Part shown: piece after piece, positions 1 to 9,413 of the stretch
How positions within the stretch are numbered: the stretch's first letter is position 1
How the letters are laid out: every line of letters begins with the position of its first letter
DNA from: Chloroflexota bacterium
GTDB lineage: Bacteria > Chloroflexota > Limnocylindria > Limnocylindrales > CSP1-4
Reading direction: 5' to 3'
Length of the DNA stretch: 51,697 nucleotides
NCBI GenBank assembly: GCA_003141955.1
Contig: PLOC01000029.1
Location: 1-51,697 of the forward strand
Translations under genes and position numbers: made by a program
Notes under the pieces: generated by a model
Told to the model about the DNA's origin: nothing
What the model saw: only the letters and a program-made list of their open reading frames with translations
Database searches by the model: none

Positions 1-15
1 AAGAAGCTATGGGAT

Positions 16-1062
16 CTAGCTCAGGTCCGTCACATCGCCAGGGCAGCCGTCGGACACGTCCCGGTGACCGCTCTTCAGCCTGACGACGCCTGGAAGAACG
101 AAACCGTCGGCGAACGAGACGGGATCGCTGACGTGAGCACCGGCCGCCAGAGCCTCCGCCGGCAGCGCGCCTTGCGTCCACGTCCGGCCGTCCGGCGATG
201 TCCAGACCGTCGCCGTCGAGCCGGCGGAACCCAGGGCGATGAACCCACTCGAGCCGCCGGAGATCAGAATGGGGTTCACGGTGCTGGGGACCGTCGCCAC
301 CGTCCACGACAGGCCGTCCGGAGATATCCAGGTCGTGACGGGAGTCATCGAGCTAAAGCCACACTTTCCATCGGAACATACGACGTGGTCGACGAGAAGC
401 AGGGAACCCAGATCCTCTTGGAAGTTGTCGAGCACCACCGCGCATTCGTCGTGGTCTGACCACTTTTCGGAGTCATATTCCTTGAACGAGGCGGCCCAGA
501 TGCTGAGGTCGAACCTGGTGCCCGCCTTCCAGGTCAGCCCGTCGGCCGAGAGCCACGGCGTCAGCGTGCGCTTGTGGGCGTTCCACATGAACTCGAGGTA
601 GCCCTTGCTGAAACCTGCCAGGGTGACGGTCGTCGAAGCCGGGACGGCCGGCGAGTGGCCGCCCGGGATCGCGATCCAGCGGAGGCCGGTCCAAGCGCCA
701 CTCGGTACCGGGCTCAGGCTGGGCAGAGGACCCTTGGGAAGCGGAGGCGTGGATGACGCCGTCGGGTCGTACGGGGGTGTCGGCGTCGGCGTGGGCGTCG
801 ACGGCGGCGCGGACGGCGGCGTTGTCCAGAGGGCGGGCAGGGTCGGTGTGGAAGTCGCGGCCGAACTGCTCGCTGAGCTACTCGCCGAGCTGCTCGGCGA
901 CGACTCCGTCGATGGTGCTGCCGGCACGGTCGAGATCGGCGACGGACTGAGAGACTCCGCGGTGCACGCCGTCGCGGACAGCGCGATCAATACAACCGCA
1001 GCTAGACCGAACGATCCCCAAACTTCGACCCCCGGCTGAGCCTTTCCCCCGCTCCATGGCAT
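16..1062 (-). CDS. Secreted lipoprotein with BNR-like 'SPDGxxWT' repeats
   Basis: I place the start at residue 104 of the ORF-track frame (MPWSGGK...), because it gives a lipoprotein signal peptide: hydrophobic GLAAVVLIALSATAC with a lipobox cysteine. The upstream part of the long frame is antisense to the neighbouring intergenic DNA and looks non-coding. After the Cys comes about 80 residues rich in Ser, Thr and Pro (poly-Ser, then TPTPTPTPP), a typical flexible surface linker. The C-terminal half holds at least two 'W(I/T)SPDGxxWT' motifs like those of BNR/sialidase-type beta-propeller blades, but too few blades are clear to name an enzyme. AAGGGG sits directly before the ATG. It follows the kelch lipoprotein on the same strand after 169 bp. 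Function unknown; surface binding protein is an inference. Confidence 0.72.
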   Translation of the reverse strand: MPWSGGKAQPGVEVWGSFGLAAVVLIALSATACTAESLSPSPISTVPAAPSTESSPSSSASSSASSSAATSTPTLPALWTTPPSAPPSTPTPTPTPPYDPTASSTPPLPKGPLPSLSPVPSGAWTGLRWIAIPGGHSPAVPASTTVTLAGFSKGYLEFMWNAHKRTLTPWLSADGLTWKAGTRFDLSIWAASFKEYDSEKWSDHDECAVVLDNFQEDLGSLLLVDHVVCSDGKCGFSSMTPVTTWISPDGLSWTVATVPSTVNPILISGGSSGFIALGSAGSTATVWTSPDGRTWTQGALPAEALAAGAHVSDPVSFADGFVLPGVVRLKSGHRDVSDGCPGDVTDLS

Positions 1063-1231
1063 CCCCTTACGCTTAGCCGCCCCATCGGGCCGAGCATGGG
1101 ACGCCACGCCGGAGTTCGTCGTGACGTGGGAAGTACAACGTCCTGCAACGGCAACACTCCGCGCTGAACCGGCGGCGAAGATCCTCTGCACGGGCGAGCG
1201 GCCGGTGGTGACGGCAGGGCGAACTCCGACC

Positions 1232-2443
1232 TCAGGGCTGGTACAGCTCCGCCGAGGCCGAGTAGTCAAAGCCGCCGTAGCTGCCCTGTCCTCCGGCGAT
1301 GAGGACGCGGCCGTCGGAAAGCAGGGTGGCGGTGTGGCAGTCGCGGGCGGAGCCCATTGACCCGGTCGCACTGAAGGTGCCGGCTGCGGGGTCGTACAGC
1401 TCCGCTGAGGCGAGACCGTCCGAAAGGACCGTGTCGCTCCCTCCCTCGATGAGGACGCGGCGATCAGTCAGCAGCGTGGCTGAGTGCCAGGCGCGAGCGG
1501 TCGCCATCGAGCCGCTCGCGGTGAACTTGCCGGTCTTCGGGTCGTACAGCTCCGCTGAGGCGAGGCTGTTCGAGTGGGCGTCTTTGCCGCCGGCGATGAG
1601 GACAAGTCCGGTGGCCAGCAGCGTCGCGGAGTGCGAACGGCGGGCGGTCGTCATCGATCCGGTCGCAGTGAACTTGCCGGTCTTCGGATCGTACAGTTCG
1701 GCCGAGGCGGACGCCGTAAGGTCGCCCATGCCGCCGGCGACCAGGACCAGGCCATCAGGCAGAGGGGTGGCGGTGTGGTCCTCGCGAGCGGTCGTCATCG
1801 ATCCGGCCGCGGTGAACTTGCCAGTCTTCGGGTCGTACAGCTCCGCCGAGGCGAGAGTCGTCGAGCCGTCGTTGCCTCCGGCGATAAGGACACGGCCATC
1901 GGGCAGCAGCGTGGCGGTGTGGTTGCCGCGCGGGGTCACCATCGAGCCGGTCGGGCTGAACGCGCCGGTCGCAGGGTCGTACAGCTCGGCCACGGCGACC
2001 GGTATGTCACCGGAAGGGTCCAGGCCTCCCGTTATGAGAACCCGGCCGTCGGGCAGCAGGGTCGCGGTTTGAGCGGCGCGACCCTGCGCCATGAAGCCGG
2101 TCGGGCTGAACGCGCCGGTCCGGGGGTCGTACAACTCGGCCGAGGCGAGGCTCGTGCCCGAGTTGCCGTAGCCTCCCGTGATAAGGACGAGCCCATTGAG
2201 CAGCAGGGTCGCGGTGTGGTAGCCGCGAGCGTCCGTCATCGAGCCGGTCGGGCTGAACCCGGCCGGCTCCTGCGTGGGCTCCGCGGCGGTGACGGCGGGC
2301 TGCGAAGTGGCGGTGAGCGTTGCGCTCGGCGCTGGAGAACTCCCGCCGCAGCCGGCGACGGCGAGGGCGAGCAGGCCGGCGAGCCCGGCTCGCATCGCGG
2401 CCGAGAGTGAGCCGGAGGGGCGGGTGCGTTCAGCGAGAGGCAT
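1232..2443 (-). CDS. Kelch-repeat (seven-blade) lipoprotein
   Basis: The start is residue 47 of the track ORF (MPLAERT...), overlapping the stop of the upstream GH31 gene by 14 bp. An alternative ATG at 2395 (MRAGLAG...) gives a shorter signal peptide. Either way a lipobox (LAVAGC) follows a short hydrophobic stretch. The mature protein is seven kelch-like units of about 48 residues, each with 'TGSMxxxR', 'TATLLxDGRVLIAGG' and 'ASAELYDPxTGxF', ending in ASAELYQP. Seven units fit a closed beta-propeller. It is probably anchored outside the membrane. The overlap with the alpha-xylosidase gene suggests cotranscription with the xyloside operon, so carbohydrate binding is a reasonable but unproven guess. 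The same propeller, with the same C-terminal ending, forms the outer domain of the putative ECF anti-sigma at 48831-50249. Confidence 0.85.
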   Translation of the reverse strand: MPLAERTRPSGSLSAAMRAGLAGLLALAVAGCGGSSPAPSATLTATSQPAVTAAEPTQEPAGFSPTGSMTDARGYHTATLLLNGLVLITGGYGNSGTSLASAELYDPRTGAFSPTGFMAQGRAAQTATLLPDGRVLITGGLDPSGDIPVAVAELYDPATGAFSPTGSMVTPRGNHTATLLPDGRVLIAGGNDGSTTLASAELYDPKTGKFTAAGSMTTAREDHTATPLPDGLVLVAGGMGDLTASASAELYDPKTGKFTATGSMTTARRSHSATLLATGLVLIAGGKDAHSNSLASAELYDPKTGKFTASGSMATARAWHSATLLTDRRVLIEGGSDTVLSDGLASAELYDPAAGTFSATGSMGSARDCHTATLLSDGRVLIAGGQGSYGGFDYSASAELYQP

Positions 2444-4754
2444 GGAGGGCCAGCTCGACGACAGCGTCCGGCGCCGCCGGCAGGACGAGAGCGCCCTCGG
2501 GCGTGGCCTCGATCGTGCCGCCCTTGACCGACTCGACGTTCTCTCCGACCAGGAGCAGGCGCCAGCCCGGCGCAGCCGCATGGGGCGTCATCGTCACCCG
2601 GCGGCCCTTGCGGCGAAGCTCAAAGGCCGAACCCGGGCCCCCGTCCAGTGAGGGCACAGCCACTCTCACCCGGACCCCGTCCTCGATGGCGTACGCCCGC
2701 AGCGTGACGCCCGCTGGGAAGTCGTAGTCCGCGCGGGTCTCGCACTGGCCCATCGGCAGGACCGTGTTCGGCCGCACGAGCAAGGGCAGGCTCGAACACG
2801 GGTGCTGCTCCTCGCGCCAGCCCGGCCCTTCGACGACGGCGCCGCTGAGCAGGTTCGTCCACCTGCCGGCCGGGACGTAGTACGAGACCGTGCCGGATTC
2901 CGAGAACACGGGAGCGACAAGGAGGCGTCCCCCGAGCATGTACTGGCGGTCGAGGTATGCGCAGCCCGGGTCGTCCGGGAACTCGAGGCACATCGCCCGC
3001 ATCGTCGGAATGCCACGCTCGTGCGCCTCGACGGCCGCGCCGTAGAGGTACGGCATCAGGCGGTTCTTGAGCCTGGTGAACGTGCGCATGACCTCGACTG
3101 CCTCTTCGTCGAACAGCCACGGCACCCGGTACGACTCGTTGGCATGGAGCCGGCTGTGCGAGGACAGCAGGCCGAACGCGATCCAGCGCTTGAAGACCGA
3201 CGCCGGCGGCGTGCCCTCGAAGCCGCCGATGTCGTGGCTCCAGAAGCCGAAGCCCGTCAGGCCGAGCGACAGCCCGCCGCGGAGGCTTTCGGCCATTGAC
3301 TCGAAGGTCGAAGAGCAATCCCCGCCCCAGTGGACGGGGAACTGCTGGGTCCCGGCGGTCGCCGAGCGGGCGAACACGACGGCTTCTCCCTTGCCCCGCC
3401 TCTTCTCCAGCAGTTCGAAGACCGTCCGGTTGTAGAGATACGGGTAGTAGTTGTGCATCAGCTCCGGGTCGGAGCCGTCGAAGTAGGCCACGTCGGTGGG
3501 GATTCGTTCGCCGAAATCTGTCTTGAAGCAGTCGACACCCATGTCGAGGAGGGCGTCGAGCTTGCTCGCGTACCAGCGCCGCGCCTCCGGGTTCGTGAAG
3601 TCCACGAGGCCCATCCCAGGCTGCCACAGATCCCACTGCCAGACATCGCCGTTGGGCCGCTTCAGCAGGTAGCCGCCGGCGCGCCCCTCTTCGAAGAGCG
3701 GCGAGCGCTGGGCGATGTACGGGTTGATCCACAGGCTGACCCTCAGCCCATCCGCCTTCAGCCGGGCGAGCATGCCCCGCGGATCCGGAAACGTGCGCGG
3801 GTCCCAGGCGAAGTCGCACCAGTTGAACTCACGCATCCAGAACGAATCGAAGTGGAAGACGCTCATCGGGAGATTGCGCTCGGCCATGCCCCGGATGAAG
3901 CTCATCACCGTCGGCTCGTCGTACGCGGTGGTGAAGGATGTGCTGAGCCAGAGCCCGAACGACCAGGCCGGCGGCAGGGCCGGCCTCCCGGTCAGGGCGG
4001 TGTATTTCTCGAGGATCTCCTTGGGGCTCGGGCCGTAGATGACGTAGTACTCGAGCGCGTGCCCCTCAACGCTGAACTGAACGCGGGCGACGGCCTCCGA
4101 GCCGACCTCGAAGGAGACCCGGCCGGGGTGCCTTACGAAGACGCCGTACCCGCGGTCGGTCAGGTAGAACGGTATGTTCTTGTAAGCCTGCTCGCTGCTC
4201 GTTCCGCCGTCCTGGTTCCAGATGTCGACCGACTGCCCGTTCTTCACCAGCGGCCCGAAGCGCTCGCCGAGCCCGTAGACGCGCTCCCCAACCCCCAGGC
4301 CGAGCTGCTCGACCATGTAGTGGTGGCCCTCGGTCTCGACGATGCCGATGCCCTTGGGTTCGCTCGAGGTGAGAACCCGACCGTCGGCCTCGAAGTCGAT
4401 CCGCCACTCGCCATCGCGGCCCACCCGAACCGTGAGGCTGCCCGCGGTGAGTTCGGCGGCCTCGTCGGTCGCCGACACCACGACGGGCCCCGGCGCCGTC
4501 GCGAGCGAGAACTCCGGCTTCTGTGGGACCTCGCCCTCGAAGTGCGTCAGGCGGACGCCGACGACGTCCGGCAGCGGTGAGCTCAGCCGGATGGTCACCA
4601 GCGGGCCGCCAAGCGTATGGCCGCGGTGCTCGATCTTGCGGGTCGGCGCGTAGATCGTGAGCGCATCCAGCGACTCACAGACGTCGTACGCCTCCACCGG
4701 GTGCCAGGCCGTGACGCCGGGACGCATCCGCCAGTAGCCATCGGAGAACTTCAT
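2430..4754 (-). CDS. yicI: GH31 alpha-xylosidase, YicI-like (copy 1)
   Basis: Predicted cytoplasmic alpha-xylosidase that removes alpha-linked xylose from short oligosaccharides such as isoprimeverose (family knowledge). The start MKFSDGYW matches the E. coli YicI N-terminus in style and has AGGTGAG 9 nt upstream; the 18 extra residues in the track are rejected. Length is 774 aa, close to YicI (772). The catalytic nucleophile is Asp413 in FKTDFGERIP and the acid/base Asp479 in HWGGDCSSTF, both at family positions. No signal peptide is present, so substrate must be imported, which fits the ABC transporter genes upstream. A close tandem paralogue lies 130 bp upstream. It is the last enzyme of the leftward operon and overlaps the kelch lipoprotein gene. 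Confidence 0.93.
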   Translation of the reverse strand: MKFSDGYWRMRPGVTAWHPVEAYDVCESLDALTIYAPTRKIEHRGHTLGGPLVTIRLSSPLPDVVGVRLTHFEGEVPQKPEFSLATAPGPVVVSATDEAAELTAGSLTVRVGRDGEWRIDFEADGRVLTSSEPKGIGIVETEGHHYMVEQLGLGVGERVYGLGERFGPLVKNGQSVDIWNQDGGTSSEQAYKNIPFYLTDRGYGVFVRHPGRVSFEVGSEAVARVQFSVEGHALEYYVIYGPSPKEILEKYTALTGRPALPPAWSFGLWLSTSFTTAYDEPTVMSFIRGMAERNLPMSVFHFDSFWMREFNWCDFAWDPRTFPDPRGMLARLKADGLRVSLWINPYIAQRSPLFEEGRAGGYLLKRPNGDVWQWDLWQPGMGLVDFTNPEARRWYASKLDALLDMGVDCFKTDFGERIPTDVAYFDGSDPELMHNYYPYLYNRTVFELLEKRRGKGEAVVFARSATAGTQQFPVHWGGDCSSTFESMAESLRGGLSLGLTGFGFWSHDIGGFEGTPPASVFKRWIAFGLLSSHSRLHANESYRVPWLFDEEAVEVMRTFTRLKNRLMPYLYGAAVEAHERGIPTMRAMCLEFPDDPGCAYLDRQYMLGGRLLVAPVFSESGTVSYYVPAGRWTNLLSGAVVEGPGWREEQHPCSSLPLLVRPNTVLPMGQCETRADYDFPAGVTLRAYAIEDGVRVRVAVPSLDGGPGSAFELRRKGRRVTMTPHAAAPGWRLLLVGENVESVKGGTIEATPEGALVLPAAPDAVVELALHASR

Positions 4755-4884
4755 CGCGTGTTGCTCACCTTTCGCCAGTCGCGTCGCTGCGTGCATCTCC
4801 GACCGCACGCCGTGTCTCCAACCCTGCCGTAGTCGTTATCGTAAGTCCCATGGTGCTGTGGAACCCCAGGTGGGTGAACGAGGG

Positions 4885-7242
4885 TCAGCCGGGGAGCCTG
4901 ATCTCGATCCGATGCGAGCCGGCGGCGGCCGTGACGAGCAGGCCTTCAAGCGTGCTCTCGGCGGTGCCGCCCGTCACTCCCAACGCAGACCCCGCGTTGG
5001 CCAGGATGAGCCGCCACGACTTTGACCCCTGCACACGCTCCGCGACCACGACGCCGGCGGCCCGGGTCACCTCGAAGGCGGAATCGGTTCCGCCGCGCAC
5101 GTCGGGCACCGCGACGGCCACCTTCACCCCCTCCACCAGCTCGTACGCGCGAAGAGTCACGCCGTCCGCGAAGTCGTAGTCGGCCCTGTCGCTCCGGGCG
5201 CCCATGGCGATCACCGACCCGGGACGGACAAGCAGCGGCAGGCTGGAGAAGTCGTGGCGCTCCTGGATCCAACCCGGCCCCCGCAGCGTGGCGCCGGTGA
5301 CGAGGTGCGTCCAGCGCCCTGCTGGGACGTAGTACGTGACCTGGCCGTCCTCGGCAAAGATCGGCGCCACCAGCAGCGACTCGCCGAGCATGTACTGGCG
5401 GTCGAGAAACGCAGCGGTCGGATCGTCGGGGAACTCCAGCAACATGGCCCGCATCATCGGCACGCCGCTCCGCGAGGCCTCCACGGCCGCCCGATACAAG
5501 TAGGGCATGAGCCGGCATTTCAAGCGCGCGAAGGCTCTGACAACCTCGACGGACTGATCGTCGACGAGCCACGGAACGCGGTATGAATTGCTGCCGTGCA
5601 GACGGCTGTGCGAGCTCAACAGACCGAACTGGGCCCAGCGCTGGTAGACAGCCGCCGGGGGCGTGCCTTCGAAGCCGCCGATATCGTGGCTCCAGAAGCC
5701 AAAGCCGGACAAGCCCAGGGACAGCCCGCCGCGCAGGGTGTCGGCCATGGAAGGGAACGTGCTCTCGCAGTCGCCGCCCCAGTGGACCGGGAACAGCCAG
5801 CTGCAGGCCGTCGCAGATCGGGCGAAGACCACCGCCTCGCCCTGGCCGCGGCGCTCGCGGAGCAGCTCGAAGACCGTCTCGTTGTACAGGTACGGATAGA
5901 AGTTGTGCATCCGTTCCGGGTCTGAGCCGTCGTGCCAGACGACATCGGTCGGAATGCGCTCACCGAAATCGGTCTTGAAGCAGTCGACGCCCTGGTCGAG
6001 CAGAGTGGCGAGCTTCGAGCGATACCAGGCCCGGACATCGGGGTTGGTGAAGTCCACGATGCCCATGCCCGGCTGCCACTGGTCGCTCTGCCAAGTATCG
6101 CCGTTTGGACGGTGGAGCAGGTATCCGGCCGCGGCCGCCTCGGCGAAGAGTGGCGAAGCCTGGGCCACGTAGGGGTTGATCCAGACGCAGATCCGCAGAC
6201 CGCGCTCGTGGAGTCGGGCGAGCATGCCGGCCGGGTCGGGGAAGGTCCGCTCGTCCCAGCTGAAGTCGACCCACTGGAAATCGCGCATCCAGAAAGAATC
6301 GAAGTGGAAGACGCTCAGGGGGATGTCCCGCTCGGCCATGCCGTCGACAAGGTGGGCCACCGTCGCCTCGTCGTAGTCGGTGGTGAACGAGGTCGAGAGC
6401 CACAGCCCGAACGACCAGGCCGGCGGTAGGGCCGGCCGGCCGACGAGGCCGGTGAACCTCTCCAGCACTTCCTTGGGGCTCGGGCCGTAGATGACGAAGT
6501 ACTCGAGCGATTGGCCCGCGACGCTGAAGCCGACCTGGTCGACGCGCTCCGTCGCGACCTCGAACTCGACCTTTCCCGGCTCGTTGACGAAGACACCGTA
6601 GCCGGCGTCGGTCAGGTAGAAGGGCACGTTCTTGTAGGCCTGTTCCGAGCCGGTGCCGCCATCGCGGTTCCAGATGTCGATCGACTGGCCGTTCTTAACG
6701 AACGGGCCGAAGCGTTCGCCCAGGCCGTAGACGTGGTCCCCGACGCCGAGCGAAAGAGCCTCGGCCATGAAGTGTCCACCCTCATGCCCGCCGCGGCCAT
6801 GCCCATGGTGGCCCGGCCACTCGATCGCGGCCATGCTCTTCGCGTCGCTGGTGGTGAGGGTCCGGCCGTCGGCTACGAAGTCAAGGCTCCAGGGGCCCGT
6901 TCGATGGATGTGCGCGGCCAGCCGGCCCGACTGAAGGCTCGCGACCGAATCGTCGACCTCCACACGGACGTCTGGGGCGCGGCCGGGGAAGACCGGAAAG
7001 AAGGGCCCGTTGTCTCGCCCGCCGGTGTGATGCGTTACGCGAACACGGATGACGTCGACCGTGGGGGACGACAGTTCGATCGTCAGGGCCACGAGATCAT
7101 GCATCTCGGAGCGATCCTGCGGCGCGACCGTGGGCGCAAGCACGGTCAGCGTGTCCTCGGCGGCGGTGACGCGGTGGACCACGGCCGGATGAAACGCGCG
7201 CACGCCGTCACGCAACAGCCAGTAGCCGTCCCTGAACTTCAT
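4885..7242 (-). CDS. yicI: GH31 alpha-xylosidase, YicI-like (copy 2, His-rich insert)
   Basis: Second alpha-xylosidase of the locus, 785 aa. The start MKFRDGYW is preceded by AGGAG and AAGGA on the leftward strand. The nucleophile is Asp425 (FKTDFGERI) and the acid/base Asp491 (HWGGDCESTF). By eye it is clearly homologous to the downstream copy over its full length, so the pair arose by tandem duplication. It differs by a Gly/His-rich insertion at about residues 144-158 (EWPGHHGHGRGGHEGGHF region), where copy 1 has only a short turn. This lies in the N-terminal beta-sandwich domain, which in YicI-like enzymes helps shape the active site; metal binding or a changed substrate pocket is speculation. 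Lies 141 bp downstream of the permease genes, probably the same operon. Confidence 0.93.
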   Translation of the reverse strand: MKFRDGYWLLRDGVRAFHPAVVHRVTAAEDTLTVLAPTVAPQDRSEMHDLVALTIELSSPTVDVIRVRVTHHTGGRDNGPFFPVFPGRAPDVRVEVDDSVASLQSGRLAAHIHRTGPWSLDFVADGRTLTTSDAKSMAAIEWPGHHGHGRGGHEGGHFMAEALSLGVGDHVYGLGERFGPFVKNGQSIDIWNRDGGTGSEQAYKNVPFYLTDAGYGVFVNEPGKVEFEVATERVDQVGFSVAGQSLEYFVIYGPSPKEVLERFTGLVGRPALPPAWSFGLWLSTSFTTDYDEATVAHLVDGMAERDIPLSVFHFDSFWMRDFQWVDFSWDERTFPDPAGMLARLHERGLRICVWINPYVAQASPLFAEAAAAGYLLHRPNGDTWQSDQWQPGMGIVDFTNPDVRAWYRSKLATLLDQGVDCFKTDFGERIPTDVVWHDGSDPERMHNFYPYLYNETVFELLRERRGQGEAVVFARSATACSWLFPVHWGGDCESTFPSMADTLRGGLSLGLSGFGFWSHDIGGFEGTPPAAVYQRWAQFGLLSSHSRLHGSNSYRVPWLVDDQSVEVVRAFARLKCRLMPYLYRAAVEASRSGVPMMRAMLLEFPDDPTAAFLDRQYMLGESLLVAPIFAEDGQVTYYVPAGRWTHLVTGATLRGPGWIQERHDFSSLPLLVRPGSVIAMGARSDRADYDFADGVTLRAYELVEGVKVAVAVPDVRGGTDSAFEVTRAAGVVVAERVQGSKSWRLILANAGSALGVTGGTAESTLEGLLVTAAAGSHRIEIRLPG

Positions 7243-7383
7243 GAGTCCTTGCTCCTCGCACACCGGCCATCGACGTTCGCCCCAGACCAGGCGCCATCCC
7301 GGGGCCGCCGTCCGAGGCCAGAGCCGCCCGAGCTCATCTCTCGCCGACCACGGCGTCTCTCGTCGTACACACAGGTCCCCTTC

Positions 7384-8292
7384 CTACCTGTAGGACCCTG
7401 CCGTGATCCCCCTCGTCAGAGTCCGCTGGAACAGGAGGAAGAACAACACGCAAGGCAGAACGCCGAGCAGCGCAGACGCAGCCACTTGACTCTCGTTCAT
7501 CATGTGCTGCCCCTGGGTCACAGCGACCGCCACCGGCACCGTGTACTGCGAGTTGGAAATGAGGAAGACCATGGGCAGGTAGAACTCGTTCCACGTCCAG
7601 ATGAACGCGAACACCATGAGCACCGCCAGCGACGGGCTCATTATCGGGACGACCACCCTGACCAGAAGTTGGACCTTCCCGCAGCCATCCACCCTGGCTG
7701 CATCCAGGATCTCCCGCGGGAACGCCCGCATCACCGACGCTATGAAGTAGGTTCCAAAGGCACTCTGAATCACAGTGAAGATAATGACCACCGCCAGTTG
7801 CGTGTTGTACAGGCCGAAGAACTTGGCCATGTAGTACAGCGGATACACGATGGCCTCATTAGGCAGGATGTTAGCCAGCATGAAGAACACGAGCAACCAC
7901 ACGGCGCCTCGCACATTTCCGATGCCCAACGCAAAGGCGTTCAGCAGAGAAAGAATCGTCGCGAACACCGCCACCAACAGGCTGATGACGAAGCTGTTCC
8001 GCAGGGCCCCGCCGAAGTCCACTGCATTCCAGAACGTCACTATGTTGTCCATGGTCGGGTTCTGCGGCAACGACAATGGGCCGTTTGCCGCGAGGTCCGT
8101 CGGGGTCTTTACGGCATTGATGGCGATGATCGCAAAGGGCGCGAACATCACGACGAGAAGCGCAAGAAGCCCCAGGAGAACGCCGTAGGCCTGGACCACA
8201 TCGAAGACGCGTGAGCGAATGGACCTCCGCCGGCCGGGCCTGCTCCGCCTGGGGACGGGCCGCTCTTCGGTGATGGTGATGTTGGCGGCCAT
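7384..8292 (-). CDS. ABC sugar transporter permease, MalG-type
   Basis: Inner-membrane permease of a carbohydrate-uptake (CUT1) ABC importer, 302 aa. I use ATG 8292 (MAANITITEE), one base after the stop of the upstream permease and with GGAG 7-10 nt upstream; the longer track start lies inside the previous gene. An arginine-rich cytoplasmic N-terminus is followed by about six hydrophobic segments. The EAA loop is visible as REILDAARVDGC..., the contact site for the ATPase. Cotranscribed with the MalF-type partner at 8294 and upstream of the two GH31 genes, so the substrate is most likely an alpha-xyloside or xylooligosaccharide. Confidence 0.93.
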   Translation of the reverse strand: MAANITITEERPVPRRSRPGRRRSIRSRVFDVVQAYGVLLGLLALLVVMFAPFAIIAINAVKTPTDLAANGPLSLPQNPTMDNIVTFWNAVDFGGALRNSFVISLLVAVFATILSLLNAFALGIGNVRGAVWLLVFFMLANILPNEAIVYPLYYMAKFFGLYNTQLAVVIIFTVIQSAFGTYFIASVMRAFPREILDAARVDGCGKVQLLVRVVVPIMSPSLAVLMVFAFIWTWNEFYLPMVFLISNSQYTVPVAVAVTQGQHMMNESQVAASALLGVLPCVLFFLLFQRTLTRGITAGSYR

Positions 8293-8293
8293 G

Positions 8294-9196
8294 CTAGGAC
8301 TCCTTCGCAAGGTCACGCCTCGCCTGGAAGTTGATGAAGACGACGGCAACCACCAGGACGACCATGGTCACGACCGTGGCCACTGCGGACCCCAGTCCGA
8401 CCAGGTCCTTCTGGAAGAAGTTCAGGTAGGTGTAGTAGGACGGCACGTATGTGGCCGTGCCGGGTCCGCCCCTGGTCAGGACGAAGACCTGGGCGAACAC
8501 TTTGAACGTGGCGATGGTCGTCATGAGGACGACCACGAATATCTCGGGCCTTATCTGGTGGATCGTCACGTGTATGAATGTCTGCCAGCCGGATGCTCCA
8601 TCGAGGGCCGCCGCCTCGATGATGGTCTGGTCCATGCGCTGGAGCGCCGTGAAGAAGATGACAAGCGGGAACCCGATCTGGAACCAGACCATCATTCCCA
8701 TCACCGAGAAGAGAGCGAGGTCCGGGTTACCGAGCCAGTTCTGTGCCAGGACGCCGAGGCCGACTCCCTGGAGGATCGAGTTCAGGGCACCGTCGGGTGT
8801 GAGGATCCAGCCCCACACGACACCGGCGACCGCAACTGGCATCACCTGCGGGAGGTAGAAGCCTGCGCGGAAGAAGCTGGCAGTCCTCGGACCAAACCTC
8901 CGGCCGACGAAACTGTAGAGCAGACCGGCGAGGAGCAAGCCGAGGACCGTCGGTATGACAACCATGGCGAGGAGCAGAACGAAGGTGTTCTGGAACGATG
9001 CCGCGAAGTACGGATCGCTGAGCAGATTGACGTAGTTGTCTATCCCGACCCACGTCGGCGGTTGAACGCCGTTCCACTTCGTGAAGCTGATGCCGATCGT
9101 GGCAAGGAAGGGACCAACGATCACCACCAGGAAGGCCAGCAATCCCGGCAGCATGAAGATCGCATAACCACCGTCCAGGGAGGACCGCCGATTCAT
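8294..9196 (-). CDS. ABC sugar transporter permease, MalF-type
   Basis: Partner permease of the CUT1 importer, 300 aa, with about six membrane segments. The N-terminal pattern (GYAIFMLPGLLAFLVVIVGP, then SFTKWNG... and a first periplasmic-type loop) is typical for MalF/UgpA-like proteins. The EAA motif is QTIIEAAALDGASG. The start has AAAGGAGAG about 9 nt upstream. It ends one base before the start of the MalG-type gene. It is separated from the binding-protein gene by 217 bp in which I see no gene or clear hairpin. Confidence 0.93.
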   Translation of the reverse strand: MNRRSSLDGGYAIFMLPGLLAFLVVIVGPFLATIGISFTKWNGVQPPTWVGIDNYVNLLSDPYFAASFQNTFVLLLAMVVIPTVLGLLLAGLLYSFVGRRFGPRTASFFRAGFYLPQVMPVAVAGVVWGWILTPDGALNSILQGVGLGVLAQNWLGNPDLALFSVMGMMVWFQIGFPLVIFFTALQRMDQTIIEAAALDGASGWQTFIHVTIHQIRPEIFVVVLMTTIATFKVFAQVFVLTRGGPGTATYVPSYYTYLNFFQKDLVGLGSAVATVVTMVVLVVAVVFINFQARRDLAKES

Positions 9197-9413
9197 GCCA
9201 CTGCTCTCCTTTCGTTCCCATGGACGGCTTCAACTCGTCCCGGCACGGACCCGACCGGCTGGCCCCCGGCACCAGCAACCGGCACGGCGATTCTAAGGGC
9301 TCGGCGAGCGCCGCCGGGGCCGGCCGGAGTGAGGTCCGGCGGTCCGGCGGCGCTCAGCCAATCGATGTACCCAGATACAACCAGCTCAAGCCGCACAGGC
9401 AGACTGGCGCCAA

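Noticed and set aside
6511-8214. 567-residue plus-strand frame rich in His/Arg/Gln
   Set aside because: Antisense to GH31 copy 2 and the MalG-type permease; no recognisable domain.
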